64,000 nt of DNA from Vibrio amylolyticus (lineage in GTDB: Bacteria; Pseudomonadota; Gammaproteobacteria; Enterobacterales; Vibrionaceae): the NCBI RefSeq assembly GCF_023145695.1, contig NZ_JAJHVV010000016.1:30204-94203 (forward strand). Reading direction: 5' to 3'. The notes beneath the pieces were generated by a model, which made no database searches, was not told the DNA's origin, and saw nothing but the letters and a program-made list of their open reading frames with translations. The position numbers and the translations under genes were made by a program. Positions within the stretch are counted from its first letter, which is position 1. Every line of letters starts with the position of its first letter. Shown one piece after another: positions 26,327 to 33,752 of the stretch.

Positions 26327-29116
26327 CTAGTGGGCTTGATCCCAATTGTCTCCATGACCAGATTCAGCGATTAATGGAACATCCAATTCTGCTGCAGACT
26401 CCATCAATTGTTGTACTTTAGTTTCAATTTCGCCTAATACCGACTCTTCAACTTCTAATACCAGTTCATCGTGTACTTGCATAAGCAGTTTCACTCGACC
26501 ATCGCCTTCCGATTGAATCCACTCGTCGACTAATAACATCGCCTTTTTAATGATGTCGGCAGCTGTCCCCTGCATCGGCGCATTAATTGCTGCACGTTCC
26601 GCCGCTTTTCGACGCATACCGTTACGTGATTTTATCTCTGGAAGGTGCAAACGACGGCCAAAGATTGTCTCAACAAAACCATGTTCTGTCGCACTACTGC
26701 GGGTGTCTTCCATATATTGCATGACGCCAGGGTAACGCTCAAAGTAAGTATCCATATAACGCTGCGCTTCACCGCGAGCGATACCTAACTGTTTCGCTAA
26801 GCCAAACGCACTCATGCCATAAATAAGGCCGAAGTTAACCGCTTTCGCTTGGCGACGCTGCTCACTAGAGACATCATCAATCGAGACACCTAATATTTCA
26901 GCGGCCGTTGCTGCGTGAATATCTTTACCTTGTTGGAACGCCTCGAGTAATGCTTTATCACCAGAAAGGTGCGCCATAATTCGTAACTCGATTTGAGAAT
27001 AATCGACCGCCAAGATCTTATAACCGTGTGGTGCAACAAAGGCTTGACGAATACGACGACCTTCTTCATTGCGAATAGGGATATTCTGTAAATTTGGATC
27101 GGTTGAAGACAAACGACCTGTTGCGGTCACAGCTTGATGGTAAGAAGTGTGTACACGCCCCGTTTCAGCATTGATCATTTTAGGGAGCTTGTCGGTATAC
27201 GTTGACTTTAGTTTCGCTAAACCACGATACTCAATCAATATTTTTGGTAATGGGTAATCCAAAGCTAGCTCTTGCAGAACTTCTTCATTGGTTGAAGGCG
27301 CTCCAGATGGCGTCTTTTTAATCACCGGCAGTCCCATTTTTTCAAACAAAATTGCTTGAAGCTGTTTTGGCGAGCTTAAGTTGAACTCTTGCTCTGCAAT
27401 CTCATACGCTTTCTTTTCTAACTCATCAAGACGAGCCGCGATCTCTTGAGATTGGGCACCTAGCATCATGTCATCAACAAATACACCAGTACGCTCAATA
27501 CGAGAAATGGCAGGTACTAACGGCATCTCTATGTCGTCGTAAATGGCTTTCAGTTTTTCGTCTTTTTCTAGATGCGACATAATTCGATTGTGCAGACGCA
27601 GCGTGACGTCAGCATCTTCAGCCGCGTATGGCGAAGCCTGTTCAAGATCGATCTGATTAAAGGTGAGTTGTTTTTTACCTTTGCCCGCAATTTGCTCAAA
27701 CGAAATGCAGCTATGCTGTAAGAAGCGCAGCGCTAGGCTGTCCATATCATGCTTGCCACCCACACTATTCAATACATACGAAGCGATCATGGTGTCGTGC
27801 TTGATGCCTTTCATTGTAATATCATAACGTGCTAATACACTGGCATCGTACTTCAGGTTTTGCCCTACTTTGGCTTGCTGTTCGTCTTCTAGAATCGGTT
27901 TTAGTTGCTCTAGCACCCAGTCACGATCAAGCTGCTCAGGTGCATCTAGATAATCGTGAGCAACGGGAACATAAGCAGCAAGACCTTCTTCGGTCGCAAA
28001 AGAGAGACCGACTAAGTTAGCCACCATATAATCAAGGCTGTCGGTTTCGGTATCAAACGCAAAGAGATCCGCTGCTTTGAGCTTGTCTAACCATTTTGCA
28101 AACGTCTCTTGATCCAAAATCGTTTCATACTGGCTTCGATCAATCGTCACCGCCGCATTATCAAGTTCAACAGCAGGACTCGGTGATGAACGTACCGCCC
28201 CTGATTTTTCATCTGGCTGAACAACCCCTGTTCCACCTTCAAGCAGTTCATTCAACCAAGACTTGAAGACCATTTGTCCGTACAGCTTAATAAGCTCATC
28301 AACATTCGGTTCAGACTTCACTAGTGACTCTGGTGTCTCTTCGAGTTCGACATCAAGTTTGATGGTGGCAAGTTGGTACGACATATCAGCGTTATCTTTA
28401 TTGTCGATAAGCTTTTTCGCCATTGTCTTAGAGCCACGGAAACCGAGAGCTGCAATGTCATCTAAGTTCTCATAGATTTTTTCTAGGCTGCCAATACCTT
28501 GCAGTAGCGCTGTTGCTGTTTTATCGCCAACGCCTGGTACGCCAGGAATGTTATCGACTTTATCACCCATTAACGCGAGGTAATCGATAATCAGCTCAGG
28601 GGGAATGCCAAACTTCTCCACCACACCGTCTGTATCCATCACAACATTCGTCATAGTGTTGATCAACGTGACGTTCTCATCAACAAGCTGAGCCATATCT
28701 TTATCACCAGTGCTGATGAGCACTGGCATTCCCGCTTTTGATGCTTGTGACGCGAGCGTACCAATCACATCATCAGCTTCAACCCCTGGTATAGAGATCA
28801 ATGGAAGCCCCATTGCACGGATCATATTGTGCAGTGGTTCAATTTGGCAGCGCAGATCATCTGGCATTGACGGTCGATTCGCTTTGTACTCTGGATACAT
28901 ATCATCTCGGAACGTTTTACCTTTCGCATCGAAAATCACAGCAATACGCTCAGAAGAGAATTGACGCATCATGCTACGGAGCATATTCACAACACCGTAG
29001 ATGGCATTGGTTGGAATATCCCCATTTGTCATCGAATCAGGGTAAGCATGAAATGCACGGTAAAGATAAGAAGAGCCATCAATAAGAATGAGCGGATTGT
29101 CTGGAATGCGAGCCAT
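26327..29116 (-). CDS. polA: DNA polymerase I
   Basis: Repair and Okazaki-fragment-processing polymerase. I start at the ATG at 29116 (MARIPDNPLILIDGSSYLYR), giving 929 residues against 928 in E. coli. The 5'-3' exonuclease domain (about 1-300) has DGSSYLYRAFHA and GDKDMAQLV. The 3'-5' proofreading domain has FDTETDSLD, so its metal ligands are intact. The polymerase domain has motif A VDYSQIELR, motif B RRQAKAVNFGLIYG and motif C VHDELVLEV. Ribosome site is weak. A terminator and Spot 42 follow. Confidence 0.97.
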   Translation of the reverse strand: MARIPDNPLILIDGSSYLYRAFHAYPDSMTNGDIPTNAIYGVVNMLRSMMRQFSSERIAVIFDAKGKTFRDDMYPEYKANRPSMPDDLRCQIEPLHNMIRAMGLPLISIPGVEADDVIGTLASQASKAGMPVLISTGDKDMAQLVDENVTLINTMTNVVMDTDGVVEKFGIPPELIIDYLALMGDKVDNIPGVPGVGDKTATALLQGIGSLEKIYENLDDIAALGFRGSKTMAKKLIDNKDNADMSYQLATIKLDVELEETPESLVKSEPNVDELIKLYGQMVFKSWLNELLEGGTGVVQPDEKSGAVRSSPSPAVELDNAAVTIDRSQYETILDQETFAKWLDKLKAADLFAFDTETDSLDYMVANLVGLSFATEEGLAAYVPVAHDYLDAPEQLDRDWVLEQLKPILEDEQQAKVGQNLKYDASVLARYDITMKGIKHDTMIASYVLNSVGGKHDMDSLALRFLQHSCISFEQIAGKGKKQLTFNQIDLEQASPYAAEDADVTLRLHNRIMSHLEKDEKLKAIYDDIEMPLVPAISRIERTGVFVDDMMLGAQSQEIAARLDELEKKAYEIAEQEFNLSSPKQLQAILFEKMGLPVIKKTPSGAPSTNEEVLQELALDYPLPKILIEYRGLAKLKSTYTDKLPKMINAETGRVHTSYHQAVTATGRLSSTDPNLQNIPIRNEEGRRIRQAFVAPHGYKILAVDYSQIELRIMAHLSGDKALLEAFQQGKDIHAATAAEILGVSIDDVSSEQRRQAKAVNFGLIYGMSAFGLAKQLGIARGEAQRYMDTYFERYPGVMQYMEDTRSSATEHGFVETIFGRRLHLPEIKSRNGMRRKAAERAAINAPMQGTAADIIKKAMLLVDEWIQSEGDGRVKLLMQVHDELVLEVEESVLGEIETKVQQLMESAAELDVPLIAESGHGDNWDQAH

Positions 29117-29247
29117 AGTCTTTTGTATCCAAAATATTGCATTTAGTAAGATCTGCTTAGGATGCCATGACTGGTAACATGAATCCATTTAACTCTTCAC
29201 TCAAGCTCACCGTTTTTTAAATTTATCAAACAGAAAGCACCCTAGCT

Positions 29248-29256
29248 TGTGGATAA
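29248..29256 (-). promoter_or_regulatory. Single DnaA box upstream of polA
   Basis: TTATCCACA on the minus strand is a perfect consensus DnaA box, 130 bases upstream of the polA start. The rest of the 330-base gap between polA and ryhB is AT-rich and I see no other feature in it. E. coli polA has been reported to respond to DnaA, so regulation is possible; a chance single box cannot be excluded. Confidence 0.4.
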
Positions 29257-29445
29257 CTCTGTTTATACTTTTTTTCACACTATTCTCTATGTGGAATAAA
29301 AAACACCAATCAATATTTTAAATCATTAATTTATAAGGATTAAATATTAGATCGAATAATCCCACAACGATCCTTAAACGATCCGTGATTGTGGAAAAAA
29401 TGGCACGTTAGTTTTTTTCTTCGAAAATGATCACAAAAAATTGAC

Positions 29446-29672
29446 AAAAAAAAGCGACATCAAAAGATGTCGCCTAGCAAAACAAGGTTAGAGCTGGATA
29501 CAGAATTTCTGCGCAGCTTGACCAGAAAGCTATAAATTACACTGGAAGCAATGTGAGCAATGTCGTGTCAAAAAGAACTTGTGTAAGTTCGTTGAGTTCA
29601 AGGCTATTACCATCAGCTTTTTAGATTCTGGTAACGTCATGTCCTTATGAACTTTCTCTCATTCCCTAAGAC
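29446..29672 (-). ncRNA. ryhB: RyhB, iron-responsive small RNA (long Vibrio form)
   Basis: The conserved RyhB pairing core CACGACATTGCTCACATT is present on the minus strand at about 29549-29567 and continues GCTTCCAG. It ends in GGCGACATCTTTTGATGTCGC followed by eight T (29446-29473). The promoter predicted at 29679-29707 gives an RNA of about 227 bases, matching the roughly 225-base RyhB of Vibrio cholerae and far longer than the 90-base E. coli form. RyhB with Hfq represses iron-using proteins and is itself repressed by Fur-iron. Confidence 0.93.
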
Positions 29673-29678
29673 AGCCCT

Positions 29679-29736
29679 AATAATAATGATTCTCATTTAA
29701 TAATCAACACCTAAATGATAAAAATTCTCATTTAAT
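29679..29736 (-). promoter_or_regulatory. ryhB promoter with two Fur boxes
   Basis: On the minus strand TTGATT (29702-29707), a 17-base spacer, and ATTATT (29679-29684) form the promoter. The spacer and -10 are occupied by AATAATGATTCTCATTTAA, close to the Fur consensus. A second similar block, AATGATAAAAATTCTCATTT, lies at 29715-29734. Iron-loaded Fur at either would block polymerase. Confidence 0.85.
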
Positions 29737-29826
29737 TCACGCTGTGAATGACTACATCTCTCCGGAAAAATTAAACCATTGATTTTGAATACTATTATTT
29801 AATTTGGATTTATTGGTAGAACAAAA

Positions 29827-29852
29827 CAAAAAGGCTAGCAAATGCTAGCCTT
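29827..29852 (-). terminator. Terminator of hemB
   Basis: GGCTAGCA-AA-TGCTAGCC palindromic hairpin followed on the minus strand by TTTTTG, 22 bases past the hemB stop. Confidence 0.85.
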
Positions 29853-29873
29853 ATCTATCATGACTAAGGGTTC

Positions 29874-30917
29874 TTAATTTTTATCTAAGTGCTGAGCAGC
29901 CTGAGCATTGTCTGATGCTAACCACTGTGCAACATCTTTCGCAAAGTAAGTCAGAATTCCATCGGCACCCGCACGCTTAAAGCAAAGCAATGATTCCATG
30001 ACGGTTTCACGTTCATTGAGCCATCCGTTTTGGACAGCTGCCTTATGCATCGCGTATTCACCAGAGACCTGATAAGCAAAGGTAGGAACTTGAAGTTCAG
30101 ACTTAACGCGACGGACAACATCAAGGTATGGCATTCCTGGCTTCACCATCACCATATCCGCGCCTTCATTGATGTCCATCGAAACTTCTTGAAGTGCTTC
30201 ATCACTATTAGCTGGATCCATCTGGTAGTTCTTTTTATTACCACCTTTAAGATTTGACGATGATCCAACTGCATCTCTAAACGGACCATAGTAGCTCGAC
30301 GCATATTTCGCTGAGTAAGCCATAATCTGAGTATGAATATACCCCGCCTCTTCTAGTGCTTCGCGAATTTTACCAATACGTCCATCCATCATGTCGGAAG
30401 GGGCTACAACGTCAGCACCCGCCTCAGCATGCGATAACGCTTGCTTGATTAAGACTTCGGTTGTTTCATCATTTAACACATAGCCATCATCATCGATAAT
30501 TCCATCTTGACCGTGCGTCGTGAATGGGTCTAAAGCGACATCCGTGATCACACCAATTTGAGGAATATGCTCTTTCAACAAACGAACGGCACGTTGTACT
30601 AAGCCATCTGAGCTATACGCTTCTGTTGCACACAAGCTCTTGGCGTCTTGGTTAACAACAGGGAATAGTGCGATTGCAGGAACCCCTAAATTCGCTAGGT
30701 ACTGAGCTTCTTCAAGCATTAAATCAATAGATAAGCGTTCAACACCTGGCATAGACTCGACACTCTCACGACGGTCTTTACCCATTAGAATGAACATTGG
30801 GTAGATCAGATCACTGACGGACAATTGATTCTCTGCCATTAAGCGGCGACTAAATTCATGTTTACGCATACGGCGCATACGGCGGCCTGGGAATTGGCCT
30901 TGGATAGATACAGACAC
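29874..30917 (-). CDS. hemB: Delta-aminolevulinic acid dehydratase (porphobilinogen synthase)
   Basis: HemB joins two 5-aminolevulinate molecules into porphobilinogen for haem. It is 347 residues long and starts at a GTG (30917) with AGGAG 6 bases upstream. The two Schiff-base lysines are in YSAKYASSYYGPFRDA and VMVKPGMPYLD. The zinc-binding Cys triad of the E. coli enzyme is absent: the matching stretch reads DVALDPFTTHGQDG, with Asp instead of Cys, as in the magnesium-dependent Pseudomonas type. RyhB is next downstream, though they are separated by a terminator. Confidence 0.96.
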   Translation of the reverse strand: MSVSIQGQFPGRRMRRMRKHEFSRRLMAENQLSVSDLIYPMFILMGKDRRESVESMPGVERLSIDLMLEEAQYLANLGVPAIALFPVVNQDAKSLCATEAYSSDGLVQRAVRLLKEHIPQIGVITDVALDPFTTHGQDGIIDDDGYVLNDETTEVLIKQALSHAEAGADVVAPSDMMDGRIGKIREALEEAGYIHTQIMAYSAKYASSYYGPFRDAVGSSSNLKGGNKKNYQMDPANSDEALQEVSMDINEGADMVMVKPGMPYLDVVRRVKSELQVPTFAYQVSGEYAMHKAAVQNGWLNERETVMESLLCFKRAGADGILTYFAKDVAQWLASDNAQAAQHLDKN

Positions 30918-31072
30918 CCTATTCTCCTTGTCTGATGAAAACGCAAAGCAAAATCATATCACTCTTAGTAACTTGCGCTAGCACCAATGATCAAAAATGC
31001 TAAAAATGACCTAGGGCTCACACTGCCGTATACTCAGCCAATAATTCCACCTGATATTGAAAAGAGACGATC

Positions 31073-31837
31073 ATGATCGACAGCCACGCTCACATTTACG
31101 CCAGCGAATTTGATAACGATAGAGATGACGTTGTACAGCGTGCAATGCAGCAAGGCATTACTAAGATATTGATGCCTAACATTGATTTGGATTCAATCAA
31201 GCCAATGCTCGCGACAGAGGCACTGTATCCGAAGATCTGTCGTTCAATGATGGGGTTACATCCTTGCTATGTCGATGGCAACGTTAAAGAGACGTTGGCT
31301 ACGATCCACTCCTGGTTTGATAAGCACAATTTTATTGCTGTAGGAGAGATCGGTATCGATCTCTATTGGGATAAAACATACAAAGCTGAACAAGAAATGG
31401 CTTTTATTACTCAGCTTAACTGGGCAAAGGAGAAGGATCTTCCTGTTGTGATCCATACTCGTGATTCAATTGAAGAAACGTTAGCACTACTAAAACAAGA
31501 ACAAGATGGATCCCTGCGCGGCGTTTTCCATTGTTTTGGTGGAAGTGTTGATGAAGCGAAAGCGATCAATGATCTTGGGTTTCACCTTGGCTTAGGTGGT
31601 GTATCTACATTTAAAAATGGCGGTATGGATAAGGTAATCCCTCATCTTGATATGAACTACGTTATTTTGGAAACCGACTGCCCCTACCTAGCACCAGTTC
31701 CGCACCGAGGTAAACGTAATGAGCCCGCATATACTCAGCTAGTTGCTAGCAGAGTCGCAGAGCTTCGCTGCAGCATTCTAGAAGAGATCGAAAAAGTCAC
31801 CGAAGAAAACACTAACCAACTGTTCTCATTGATATAA
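31073..31837 (+). CDS. tatD: TatD-family metal-dependent hydrolase (DNase)
   Basis: A 254-residue TIM-barrel hydrolase. Metal ligands are in MIDSHAHI (His6 and His8), GEIGIDLY (Glu), VIHTRD (His), FHCFGG (His) and ETDCPYL (Asp). TatD proteins are 3'-5' exonucleases acting on DNA, and despite the name they are not needed for Tat export. Here it faces the tatABC genes, whereas E. coli has tatD in the same operon. I use the name because of this location; the paralogues YcfH and YjjV are alternatives. Good ribosome site (AAAGAGACG). Confidence 0.85.
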   Translation: MIDSHAHIYASEFDNDRDDVVQRAMQQGITKILMPNIDLDSIKPMLATEALYPKICRSMMGLHPCYVDGNVKETLATIHSWFDKHNFIAVGEIGIDLYWDKTYKAEQEMAFITQLNWAKEKDLPVVIHTRDSIEETLALLKQEQDGSLRGVFHCFGGSVDEAKAINDLGFHLGLGGVSTFKNGGMDKVIPHLDMNYVILETDCPYLAPVPHRGKRNEPAYTQLVASRVAELRCSILEEIEKVTEENTNQLFSLI

Positions 31838-31897
31838 TTATCACTATATCAAACTAGGTTTATATATCAAAAGTGTGATATTGATCCATAAAGCATA

Positions 31898-31926
31898 TTT
31901 AACTTTTCACACTGCTCATTTAATAT
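31898..31926 (+). promoter_or_regulatory. Candidate promoter of the 38-codon gene
   Basis: TTTAAC, exactly 17 bases, then TAATAT. This is about 30 bases upstream of the small open frame. GTGTGATATTGATCCA nearby (31872) has a CRP-like half-site. Confidence 0.45.
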
Positions 31927-31956
31927 GCGCCCTCAAGCAAAAGTTGGGGGGCAGTT

Positions 31957-32073
31957 ATGTGTAATCACAAAGAGCATTATCAAAGAAAACACCGAACATT
32001 TTGGCAGAAAGTCATCGGTATAAAAGAAATTTACAAGTGCCAAAATTGTGGTCACGTCATGTCGGTTCGATAA
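31957..32073 (+). CDS. 38-residue zinc-ribbon-like small protein
   Basis: An open frame of 39 codons including stop, with a GGGGGG ribosome site 5-6 bases before the ATG, a promoter-like sequence upstream and a perfect terminator downstream. The product begins MCNHKEHYQRKH and ends YKCQNCGHVMSVR. The CxxH near the start and CxxC near the end suggest a single bound zinc, as in small zinc-ribbon proteins. The middle is basic. I do not know its function. It fills most of the gap between tatD and tatC. Confidence is limited by its small size. Confidence 0.6.
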   Translation: MCNHKEHYQRKHRTFWQKVIGIKEIYKCQNCGHVMSVR

Positions 32074-32100
32074 TCAATACTATGGTAAAAATCGGCTTAA

Positions 32101-32134
32101 ATAGAAAAGGTTGGCTAAGGCCAACCTTTTCTAT
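32101..32134. terminator. Bidirectional terminator between the small gene and tatC
   Basis: ATAGAAAAGGTTGGC / GCCAACCTTTTCTAT, a perfect 15-bp stem with loop TAAG, carrying A and T runs on both flanks. Confidence 0.88.
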
Positions 32135-32168
32135 ATCTAACCATTATTGTTCAATACTTAACACAGGG

Positions 32169-32921
32169 TTAGGATTCTTCCTGCTCATCTTGTTCTGTTT
32201 CTTTTCTGGTATAAAAACGAGCAAAGAACAGCCCCACTTCAAACAGCAAACACATTGGAATCGCAAGTAGCGTCTGTGAGATCAGATCAGGCGGCGTTAG
32301 CATCATTCCGACAACAAAAGCACCGACAATAATATACGGCCGCTTCTCTGATAGGGATTGAGGTGTCGTTGCCCCAGTCCAACACAGTAAGATAATCGCG
32401 ACTGGAACCTCAAATGCGATACCAAAAGCAAAGAACAGCGCCAAAACAAAATCAAGGTAGCTTGATATGTCCGTTGCAAACTCAACGCCGCCTAATGAAA
32501 TCGCCGTAAAGAAACTGAAGACCAATGGAAAAACCACAAAGTAAGCAAAGGCGACACCGCAGTAAAATAGCAATGAGCTTGAAAACATCAGTGGCATAAT
32601 TAAGCGTCGTTCATGCTTATATAGACCAGGTGCAACGAAGGCCCATACTTGGTACAGAATAAACGGTACAGCCACAAAAACAGATGCGATCAAGGTGAGT
32701 TTGAGTGGTGTGAAAAATGGCGAGGCAACATCCGTCGCAATCATCGTCGCCCCTTCAGGAAGGCGGTCAACAAGCGGAGCGGATACAAATTCGTAAATAT
32801 GATTGGAAAAGTAGATCAGTCCTAAAAATATAATCAGCACGGCAACAATTGCACGTAGAAGACGATTTCTTAGTTCCAGTAGATGGCTGATCAAAGGTTG
32901 AGTCTGCTCAACAGAAGCCAT
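32169..32921 (-). CDS. tatC: Sec-independent translocase subunit TatC
   Basis: A 250-residue integral membrane protein with six hydrophobic segments. It is the receptor for twin-arginine signal peptides of folded proteins. Landmarks are the N-terminal PLISHLLELRNRLLRA, where the conserved Glu and Arg residues bind the RR motif, and the LYKHERRLIMPLMFSS loop. It is last in the tatABC set, 81 bases beyond tatB, with a hairpin between them. Confidence 0.96.
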   Translation of the reverse strand: MASVEQTQPLISHLLELRNRLLRAIVAVLIIFLGLIYFSNHIYEFVSAPLVDRLPEGATMIATDVASPFFTPLKLTLIASVFVAVPFILYQVWAFVAPGLYKHERRLIMPLMFSSSLLFYCGVAFAYFVVFPLVFSFFTAISLGGVEFATDISSYLDFVLALFFAFGIAFEVPVAIILLCWTGATTPQSLSEKRPYIIVGAFVVGMMLTPPDLISQTLLAIPMCLLFEVGLFFARFYTRKETEQDEQEES

Positions 32922-32960
32922 GTCGAACCTCTATGCTATAAATATCGAATAAATGAAAAG

Positions 32961-32990
32961 ATCAAAAAGGAGCCGCGCATAAGCAGCTCC
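32961..32990 (-). terminator. Terminator-like hairpin between tatB and tatC
   Basis: On the minus strand AGGAGCTGC / GCGGCTCCT (one mismatch, loop TTATGC) is followed by TTTTTGAT. It sits in the only wide gap of the tat genes and may cut tatC transcription below tatA and tatB. Confidence 0.6.
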
Positions 32991-33002
32991 TCAAGTATGA
33001 GA

Positions 33003-33446
33003 CTATTCGGCTTTTTTATCTGCCGCAGTATCTTGTACGTCAACTGTTGCTTCTGCCACCACTGTCTTTTGTGTGGCAGTTTCAACCTTCACTGAATCAG
33101 ACGCTTTTTCCTCAGTCTTGACTGAGAGATCAGATTTAGCTGAATTAGCATTATTGGCGAATGGTCGCTGAACATCTTGCGCGGCTTGCTTAAGCTCTTC
33201 TACTGAAGATTTTAGCTCTGGAGAAAGGTCTTCCATCCCCATTTGCTCTGCTTTTTTCAAGTTATCTTGCAACTCTTGAATTTTAAGCTCATGAGTTAGC
33301 TCGTCTTTCACGCTATTTGCCATACTTTTTGCAGCACCAACAAACTTGGTAACACTACGAATCGCATGTGGCAAACGTTCAGGGCCAAGAACAACAAGTC
33401 CTACTACAGATATCAATACCAGTTCCCAAAAACCGATATCAAACAC
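33003..33446 (-). CDS. tatB: Sec-independent translocase subunit TatB
   Basis: A 147-residue protein with an N-terminal membrane helix (about 2-20), the hinge VLGPERLP, an amphipathic helix (AIRSVTKFVGAAKSM) and a long charged, Ser/Ala/Thr-rich tail. With TatC it forms the substrate-receptor complex. It starts three bases after the tatA stop. Confidence 0.95.
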   Translation of the reverse strand: MFDIGFWELVLISVVGLVVLGPERLPHAIRSVTKFVGAAKSMANSVKDELTHELKIQELQDNLKKAEQMGMEDLSPELKSSVEELKQAAQDVQRPFANNANSAKSDLSVKTEEKASDSVKVETATQKTVVAEATVDVQDTAADKKAE

Positions 33447-33449
33447 TGA

Positions 33450-33704
33450 TTATGCCTGCTCTTTGTCTTTCTTCGTTTCTGTAGATTGAGCATCAGCATT
33501 CACTGACTCAGCTTTATTCTGCTCAATATTCTTCGGCTCAAAGTCTGCATCTTTTTTCGCAGTCTCATCTTCGCTCATTGCTTTCTTAAAGCCTTTCACC
33601 GCACCGCCTAAGTCACCGCCGATACCGCGTAATTTCTTTGTTCCAAATAATAATACAACGATGACAGCAATAATAAGAAGTTGCCAGATACTAATACCAC
33701 CCAT
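33450..33704 (-). CDS. tatA: Sec-independent translocase subunit TatA
   Basis: An 84-residue protein with one membrane helix (about 5-20), the hinge LFGTKKLRG, and the amphipathic helix IGGDLGGAVKGFKKAMSE. TatA oligomerises to form the export path. The acidic tail is short. It follows ubiB by 48 bases, so the unit probably belongs to the ubi-tat operon. Confidence 0.96.
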   Translation of the reverse strand: MGGISIWQLLIIAVIVVLLFGTKKLRGIGGDLGGAVKGFKKAMSEDETAKKDADFEPKNIEQNKAESVNADAQSTETKKDKEQA

Positions 33705-33752
33705 TTCATTTACCTCGGGTCATGATTTACGAAATTAATATGAGTCTACCGT

